From Homalodisca vitripennis (taxonomy: Eukaryota > Arthropoda > Insecta > Hemiptera > Cicadellidae): a stretch of DNA of 64,000 nt. Positions 57,201 through 64,000 of this stretch are shown here, one piece after another. The stretch is from NCBI RefSeq assembly GCF_021130785.1, contig NW_025778935.1:1-64000 (forward strand). Reading direction: 5' to 3'. A program made the position numbers and the translations under genes. The notes beneath the pieces were generated by a model. That model searched no databases. It worked only from the letters and a program-made list of their open reading frames with translations, and had not been told where the DNA came from. Every line of letters starts with the position of its first letter. Position 1 is the stretch's first letter.

Positions 57201-58281
57201 ACATTGTAAATGGTATAAGAATCAAAGAGACAATGTCCATCAGAGTGACACAGCTAGATTAACTGAGAAAAATTGTTACTGGGGATAGGTAAAAAAAACC
57301 ACAACTATCACAAATGCATAGTTTATTCACTCAACACATTCTCCTGCTAATTTTTATTGTAGACAAGAAGACAAATGTTATTCAGAGTGGCACAGACAGA
57401 GCAACCCAAATTCAGGGGTGAATTATAGCTGTGGTCTTATGTAGGCTCATGGCATGTAGAGTCCACCACGCCACCCCTTATTATAGTATTGTTGTTGAAA
57501 AGACAATGTTTATCCTAAGTAGCAAAGAACCTTAACTGAGGGAATGTCCTGTACATGCTATTATTTGTTTAAATTATGCTAGTATTAAAACACCCAAATG
57601 GCAATTTTTTTTTATACTGTTTTTACAAGTTTTGAAAAAAAATTCCCAAAATCAAGGTTTTTATGTTTTTAAAACCAACAATATATCATAAACGAATAAA
57701 AAATCTTTAGAAAATTCGAATTGGGTTTTAAATTCTCTTCTAGTTTAAAAAAAACACGTTAATGTTTGACTTAAACAGTATTGAAATTATACATTGGACT
57801 TTTTTGGCCGGTTTTAAATGACTCCTATAATTAAGTAATATAAAATGTATGTTTGCTTATGGCAAACTATTCTCTTAAACTTAATGACAAAGTTTCATCA
57901 AATTTGTTAGCATTAGAAATTTCCTATTAAAAATTTTAATTTTGTTTTTAATTTTATTCGTGTTTTAGAAACTAAGCTCAGCACAAAAATTAAATCTGTG
58001 TATTTTTTTAGATATTTGGGATATATCATTGCAGAAAACTACATATCATTGGTGAAAAAAATTTATTTCGCGAAAGAAACAGGAATAACTTTTGTGAATA
58101 CCTTTGTCAGTGTTATTAATTTTATTGTTCCATTAATCTAAGAAATCATAAACACACAACAAAGTTATTCCATACACTAATCAATAAAAAGTAAACAAAT
58201 CTGTAATGTATAAAAATATGAAAAAAAATACGTAAAGCAATATTAATTTGGTCCTTCTTGTAACCCCAAAACTTTTACTTC
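54295..58281. other. AT-rich DNA with homopolymers and a weak repeat
   Basis: No gene recognised. A 20-base T run lies at 56183-56202. Near 57218, 57362 and 57492 there are diverged copies of AAGACAATGT-type text about 130-145 bp apart, possibly a decayed minisatellite. Confidence 0.4.
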
Positions 58282-58480
58282 ATGTCAGGTCGGGTTACCA
58301 TAGTATCTGCCCAATGGGTTTCAAGCCCTATGGGTAGCTATTCACGTACTTGTCAAGTTTGGTGTGGTGTAGTGTTTGGAATTGTAGTATCGCCGAAATC
58401 GTTCCCAATCTCCTTGAAAGACGAAGTTGTGGGGTGGGGACCTCCTGGCACTGAAGTTCTAGAAAATTTACGTGGAAAAA
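58282..58480 (+). other. GC-richer block of unknown nature
   Basis: About 45% GC against about 28% around it. It is open on the plus strand (GRVTIVSAQWVSSPMG start), just after a possible acceptor TTCATGTCAG at 58284. No family recognised. Confidence 0.25.
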
Positions 58481-58632
58481 TATGTACACTGAAAATACTG
58501 CTCAACCTTATAGTATTGATTATAATCCTTGGAACTATTATTTCCTAATGATAATCATTCCTGACTATAATGATATGTTTCCCAAGGATAAAAGATGTCT
58601 GGGAAAAAAACCAAATATTTTTTGGCAGTTTT

Positions 58633-58656
58633 GGGGGGGGGGGGGGGGGGGGGGGG
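58633..58656. repeat. Poly(G) run of 24
   Basis: Uninterrupted G24 on the plus strand. Confidence 0.95.
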
Positions 58657-58789
58657 TTGTTTTTTTCTATTTAAACTTTTAATTTTTACTTTTGCAAATA
58701 TTTCTGAAAATTTCCATCAGTTGTTTAAAAAAGAATTTCAACTGATTATATTGTATTTTCCCAACATTTTGGTAAATTGATACCACATT

Positions 58790-59878
58790 ATTGCATGTTA
58801 GTCAATAAAATGTTAGTTTAGTTTACTGTTTATTATTTCTACACTGTAATGAAAAACATGATGTACATTTAATTAATTGGGTTTATGGCCTAAAATATGA
58901 CCCATTGACAAATACAAAACTACATTAGCTCTTTACGTTTTGGGCTAAATATCACAAAACCAAAACACCCCTTTTCTTTTCCCCCCTTTTGGGGCCCACA
59001 TATCTAAATATTCATGTTCTGATAGAAAATGTTGAAATTTAAAAATTGAATATGAAGATAGTTAACAAATACATAAATAAATATTAATAGCTATAAAGTA
59101 AAACTTACAAACAAAAATTTAAAATTTATCAAAGTGAAAAAAAAAAAAAAATATGTTGGGGAAAAATGTTTTGAAACATAAAGTAATAAATTGCTGAAAT
59201 TCAGTTTTAAATTTATATAACATATACAGTGGCAAGCATGCAAACTAAATGAAACTATTTTTAATATAATTATAGCCATTTCTTGACTGGTGCATTACAT
59301 TAATAAATAAATAAAAAAAAAATATAAATCTAACGTTTTGAACTTTAAACCACATTGTACACATTCTAAACAATTACTACTTTTAAATTTATTCAATACT
59401 CACTGGATATTTTACTTTTTATAGGAAGTTTAGCATTAAGATAAAGGGGAAGTTATAGAGTAACAACCCAAGCAAGGGCTTTATCTATCACCAACCCAGT
59501 AATAGTTTCCTCAGTAAGAAAAGCCGCCAGTCTGCCGTTTTCACGTGTGATAACATTTGTTTCCTCTCACCATGACAAACCATTATAAGAGGGGGGGGTT
59601 GCTCAATAACACTTAAGAAATTTAGGGGAACATATTAATCACAACCCTATAATGATTTCTCAGTTAATCTCTAATGTCTCTATCACTTGATAAACCCATA
59701 TATTCCTTCATCGTAATAATTGTTCAAGAGAGAGGCGTGTGTATACACTATATGTTACCTAAATACAGAAGCATAATTTACCCTTTAATTCTCACAATAC
59801 TGTAATATTTATTGAGAACAACATAGATGAAACAGCTCGCTTGTATCTTCAGGCATACATAATAACCTCATTTATTTA
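58790..59878. other. AT-rich DNA
   Basis: No gene recognised. Poly(A) runs near 59140 and 59315. Confidence 0.4.
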
Positions 59879-59879
59879 A

Positions 59880-61180
59880 CGTATTTACAACTCATTATAA
59901 CTGGTAGCTGCTAGAGTTCGGGAAATCTCCGCCATGCCGCTCGGCAGATACCGAATTGAGTCGATGTGGACCCGAGACCACTGTGAGGGTTTTGTAAATA
60001 ATACGCGTTCGGGTGGTGTCCCAATGTGGATATAAAGAGTTCGCTGACCCCGTCTGTGATGCCCGAGATTCAATGCTGTCTGGCCAGAGTCTAGCAAAAA
60101 GAAAATCATCCCCGGCGCACGTTCGGTGCGTCCACTGCTAGGTAGCACCTTCTGTTGTGCTGGCGATGGCTAACTTATCCCAAGGCCGCCTTGCTTTGTT
60201 TCCTGCCTGCCGATCAAGTGCACTCCTCTTCTGCGCACCTTGCTTCTGGGGGGTCCACGACCTAATTCCCCGGGGAAATGCCTGAAGTTGGGAGTGCTTT
60301 GCATATAGTAAGGGAATTTCAATCAGAAGGGGGTGTACTGATGGGATGAAGATACATTTTAAAAAACAGGCCCAAACGGGGAGGATTTTGAGTCAGTCCT
60401 TCGTATGCTGGTCACGATGTGGTTCTTCGAAGTCGTCAGCAACAATACTCTCTCAAGAGCGAAAAGGCCCACACTTCACTGATTCTATGGTCGGGAGTGG
60501 TTTTCCTTTCCTTTCTTCCCATACCTAATTGAAGAGATAGGTGTCTGCGCTTAAAGTATCCTGTATGAAATGACAATCAATGCCACAATAGTCCTCTCCT
60601 GTGCTTAGTTTGCCCCCCAGGATTCCCCTGAATGCCCCACCTAGTTCTCGGGGCCTCAATTCCCTCATAGCTTCCCTCAACCCCTCTCCACCTTTTAGTT
60701 TCGTTTTTCGCTCTGGCGCTGGCGACTTGCAAAAGCTGTTTGGGACTAGCCTCTAGCGCGCCCATGAGGATCGCTCTACCAGGCCTCATCGCCTTCCCTC
60801 AATTCCGGAGGAAGCCGTGTATAAGCGAAGGGTTGACTGCGCTAATAACGCGCTGCGGCTTAAACCACCCACTTTATACACTGGATTACCTTTTGGACCC
60901 AGCCAGGGAAGTGTAAATAAAAATATCCGGAAAACCACCATCAATGAATGCCCCGGGCCCAAAGTGGTGTCACTTGCGATATTTAGTGCATCCACGGACA
61001 TAAATTTACAAATAAGGAAGACGAATTAGTTGCGACCTGAATTACGTCCTGGTTGGTCTTTTCTGATTATTCTCTTTTTACTTCTAAATATTTTCCTTAG
61101 TTTTTTTTCCACCACCCAGGCGGAATCACCTTGAATTTGGCCAAGCCTAATACTAGTGCACTCGGAGTGCCGCGGCGTAT
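59880..61180 (-). other. GC-rich island, unidentified element or foreign segment
   Basis: About 50% GC, with sharp change to AT-rich flanks. Three minus-strand open stretches follow each other (61001-60786, 60789-60577, 60148-59885). The first includes GPGHSLMVVFRIFLFTLPWL, a hydrophobic run; the second is Arg/Lys-rich. Overlap and shared strand suggest one decayed gene, but no family could be assigned. Confidence 0.4.
59885..60148 (-). CDS. Unidentified ORF at the 3' edge of a GC-rich island
   Basis: An 87-codon minus-strand frame starting MLPSSGRTERAPGMIFF, with RRGQRTLYIHIGTPPERVLF in the middle, ending AATSYNEL at a stop. AATAAA lies 4-5 bases beyond the stop on the same strand (about 59880-59873). 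Stop plus immediate poly(A) signal at the border of a GC-rich segment suggests the 3' end of a transcript or retroelement. No motif recognised. Confidence 0.35.
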   Translation of the reverse strand: MLPSSGRTERAPGMIFFLLDSGQTALNLGHHRRGQRTLYIHIGTPPERVLFTKPSQWSRVHIDSIRYLPSGMAEISRTLAATSYNEL

Positions 61181-61703
61181 TTGGAATCGACTAGTTTAAC
61201 TTGAATTTTAGAATTGATTCACACGATATTCCAGCAGTTCCACTTTGATCATTCCCCCAATACATCCGAGAAAATTCTTGTATAGTATAGCAGCTAACAT
61301 TTGCAGAATAACACAATACAGGGGTTGTTCCCCAAAAATTAGTGTTGAGAAAAAGATAGAGAGCACCCCTAAAGGTACTCAAAACAATATAAAAATAATC
61401 TGTTATAAAACTATTTTCGAGTTATTATGTTTTTGTGTTTTTTTTTAAACTTTAAACTCTTTGCTGTTATAAACGTTCTTTGGCTTATAGGTACGTAAAT
61501 ATTTAATATAATTATTTCCCAATTGTTTTTCAAAACTCTCTGACTGGTAAATTTATTTTGAGAGATATATAAACTATCCATCTGGTGCCCATGTTTTTTG
61601 AAAAATCTCCTGAATGTTGGAAATTTTACTGTGAGAAGAAAGTTTTGCTATACAACCAAATGAAACATTGGCTGTTTACATGGTTTTTTGTTGGGTCAAC
61701 AAG

Positions 61704-61765
<62 letters not shown>

Positions 61766-63539
61766 AAAAAACGACCTTTGTGCTAAATTGCTGATTCTAC
61801 AACAGTCAAGAAATGTCATATGGACGTTTGTATGCTCCTGACACTATAATTCCTAGCAATCTATTTTCACATATCTTCAAGTACATAATTAACGAAATTC
61901 AGGGTCCAATCTCATTTCTAAAGGATCACTAGCTCCTTCTCCAGGCACTCGTCCTTTTCCAAGTAAGCATTATGAACTCTTAAAATCATACGGTGTGAAT
62001 CGAGGAATGTATCAGGTTGGGGATGTTCGCGATGGAGCAACGGTCGCCTGCCAATGTTATAAGCGGGCATTATACCATCTGAATGCATTTAACCTCTTAC
62101 AGACCCGCAAACTATAGATTGCATTTCTGCATAGTCTCTTGCTTGAAGTTCTTTCTCGATATAGGTTTTACTTTCTCACAAATTAATCATCCACTGAACT
62201 TAAAGTTCCAAAAATATCAAAATTGATCTTATTGAGGCACAAACACGGATTTCAACAGGGGGTTTTTTATGAAAGTACAACAAATAATTTAAAAATTCAC
62301 CACAATAATGTACAAATTAAAAGAAAGGTAGTGTACAGTGTGAGGGGAAATGACACATGACTAGAAAGGAAACTTAAAAAGAGATATGAGGACTTATCCT
62401 TCCTTTAATTATCTTTTTCCAGATAACTAAAAAAGGGTAAAGTTTTCTTTTCTTTCCGGAAAAGATAACTTTCTTATATCTTTCCTTTCTACAAAACCAG
62501 TTATCTCTTATGGGCTGTTTTTCTACATTGAGAACTAAGTTTGAGAATATTTTAGAATAGTCTCCAGGCTATGCAGATAAAACCACATTGCTAAAACTAA
62601 AGAGGTTTTTATCATTGTATTTTCAAATTCCAACTGTTTTGTAGTATTGTTTAGTATCACTAGGATTTTTGTAACGTTATAGTTCATCAGTATTGATTTA
62701 AAAAAAAACGATACAACAGTATTTAGAGAGCTTAAATTTATATTTATTGTACTGTGTTGTCACACAGAACTGATACTTGCATTTGACTATTAAAAGGTAT
62801 TAATAAAATAGATAAGGAATTCATGATTGATTACGTTTTTAAACGTGAATTCTCTTCTCTTCTTACCGAATAACAATTGATATTCTTGGCTCTTTTGCGT
62901 TGATGTGTGGAATTTGAGTATGATGTGATTAGGATAGCGCTGCCATATTTTTTTTAGGGGAGATAGCTTGACAAAATGTACGTGTTGTTTAGATTATGTC
63001 CTGAGAAAAAATAATAATTGCCTTCAAAAGATTTTTCAATTTGTTGAGGATATCAACGTTTTTCTAACCAATTCCATGATTTTTCCAAAACACCAAAACA
63101 CTATGGATGTATGTATGGTGACAAATGTAATATCCCTCAGATACATTCTTACTGAAATGTACAGCTAATAATTTGAGAAAACTTGTAATTAATTCTTGAA
63201 AATATTATTGAAAATAATTTATGTATAGATTTTATTTTATAGAAACATTCTTCTATGTTTTCTAATTAAATATAACATACCTAGTAAAAAAACTTTAGTG
63301 TCATAAAATCTGAAAACTTAAAACAACAATTTGCGAATTAATTAACGTTATTCTAACAACTTTTGTAACAAAAATATTATTTTCATAGGGTTGGCAGTAC
63401 TAACAAGGTGTTCAACAACAAAATCAACAATTACGAACTTTTTTTGAATATTTTATATTGAAGTGTCATACAGATAAGTTAACGTGTAAATATTGATACA
63501 GTATAAAATTAATATCCGTTTTCAATTTTCTAATGAAGA
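61181..63539. other. AT-rich DNA, no gene recognised
   Basis: 61880-62110 is GC-richer without a readable frame. 62360-62510 is a purine/pyrimidine-biased stretch with partial inverted repeats (GAAAGGAAA / TTTCCTTTC). Confidence 0.4.
61704..61763 (+). repeat. Poly(A) run of 60
   Basis: Sixty uninterrupted A followed by T and seven A. Could be a LINE or retrocopy tail, but no matching body was recognised upstream. Confidence 0.9.
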
Positions 63540-64000
63540 ATATGCCGACATAATGTTTCTGTTAAACGGATATGCTAATGGAAAATGCGGAAGCTGCTCG
63601 ACGTGAATATCAGGAAAGATTTTCCTGCAAGGCGGATACCGAATGCGAAAAAAAACCTTTTCTATCCTTCAGTGTTTTCAGTTTTTTAAAGAACGAATGA
63701 TACATTTCCCCAACCATTTCGTTTTCCGGTTGAACGGCAGGCACCATCATCGCGTTTAACGATGAACTTCAAGTGATATCAACATATTCATCGTAGCCCC
63801 GGTACTAGTACGAGGCGAATTGCGTATCGACTGGTCTTTATAATCGAGAACCTTAGTGTGGCGCATCTGCGTAAAAGAGAGACTTCATCCTTTTTCATCT
63901 GCAAAAGGTACAACCATTTTGGCTTGCCGACAGATACCCTTTACGGTTAAACTTTTCTCATTGGCTTCTAGACAATGCTGAAAGGGGTGAATTCAATTTT
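63540..64000. other. GC-richer stretch at the window edge with a short coding-like frame
   Basis: From 63571 the plus strand reads MLMENAEAARREYQERFSCK, then ADTECEKK before the frame degenerates after an A8 run at 63649. Composition is less AT-rich than the previous 2 kb. Possibly the start of a transposon or gene continuing past the window. Confidence 0.25.

Noticed and set aside
58482..58780. Two plus-strand frames with glycine runs
   Set aside because: Glycines come from the G24 tract.
60817..61029. 70-codon plus-strand frame in the GC-rich island
   Set aside because: The opposite strand gives consecutive longer frames with a downstream poly(A) signal, so the minus strand is favoured.
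61585..61794. Open frame ending in a long lysine run
   Set aside because: The lysines are the translation of the A60 tract; no other coding sign.
63540..64000. Bacterial endosymbiont insertion
   Set aside because: Composition hinted at it, but no bacterial gene motif or long open frame was found.

Overview
The window looks like nuclear DNA of an arthropod, most likely a hemipteran (leafhopper-type) insect. It is strongly AT-rich, lacks bacterial gene organisation, and carries the DNA transposons, Gypsy, Penelope and LINE families typical of such genomes. The species call is inference. No complete host gene could be recognised; at most a few host exons may be present. Nearly all the coding signal belongs to decayed transposable elements.

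Layout. 0-7.3 kb: AT-rich DNA with three LINE reverse-transcriptase fragments (232-363 minus, 1864-2830 minus, 6230-6660 plus) and a GC3-rich candidate first exon (4633-4693 minus). 7.3-25.9 kb: a nest of at least six elements. Gypsy element B (minus) is split in its reverse transcriptase by Gypsy element A (about 7508-22914, minus). Gypsy A holds a Penelope-like element (8630-10300, plus) and a 9.2-kb hAT element (10813-20044, 8-bp target duplication). That hAT is itself split by a second hAT (15159-19630, another perfect 8-bp duplication). A Tc1/mariner-superfamily element (24018-25716, TA duplication) sits in the gag of Gypsy B. In two cases the host coding frame reads on across the insertion site once a single duplication copy is kept, which fixes the boundaries.

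25.8-31.2 kb: a third Gypsy element (C, minus) with gag, protease, RT, RNase H and integrase fragments. 32-34.7 kb: a diverged repeat family carrying two MITE-like inverted-repeat insertions. 37.68-38.82 kb: ten tandem units of about 110-135 bp, each with a partial exon-like block; the last unit continues into a fuller exon with a consensus splice donor. 40.7-54.3 kb: a short mariner remnant, a piggyBac-like fragment, a pogo/Tigger element, a 132-bp minisatellite and a candidate Helitron. 54.3-64 kb: AT-rich DNA with long homopolymers, a GC-rich island (59.88-61.18 kb) of unknown origin and a GC-richer stretch at the right edge.

The proteins seen are transposases (hAT, Tc1/mariner, pogo, piggyBac) and retroelement gag, protease, RT, RNase H and integrase. 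Nearly all are broken. The inner hAT transposase is the best preserved: its three frame breaks all fall in homopolymer runs, so it may be intact in the animal. No tRNA, rRNA, CRISPR or bacterial operon was seen.
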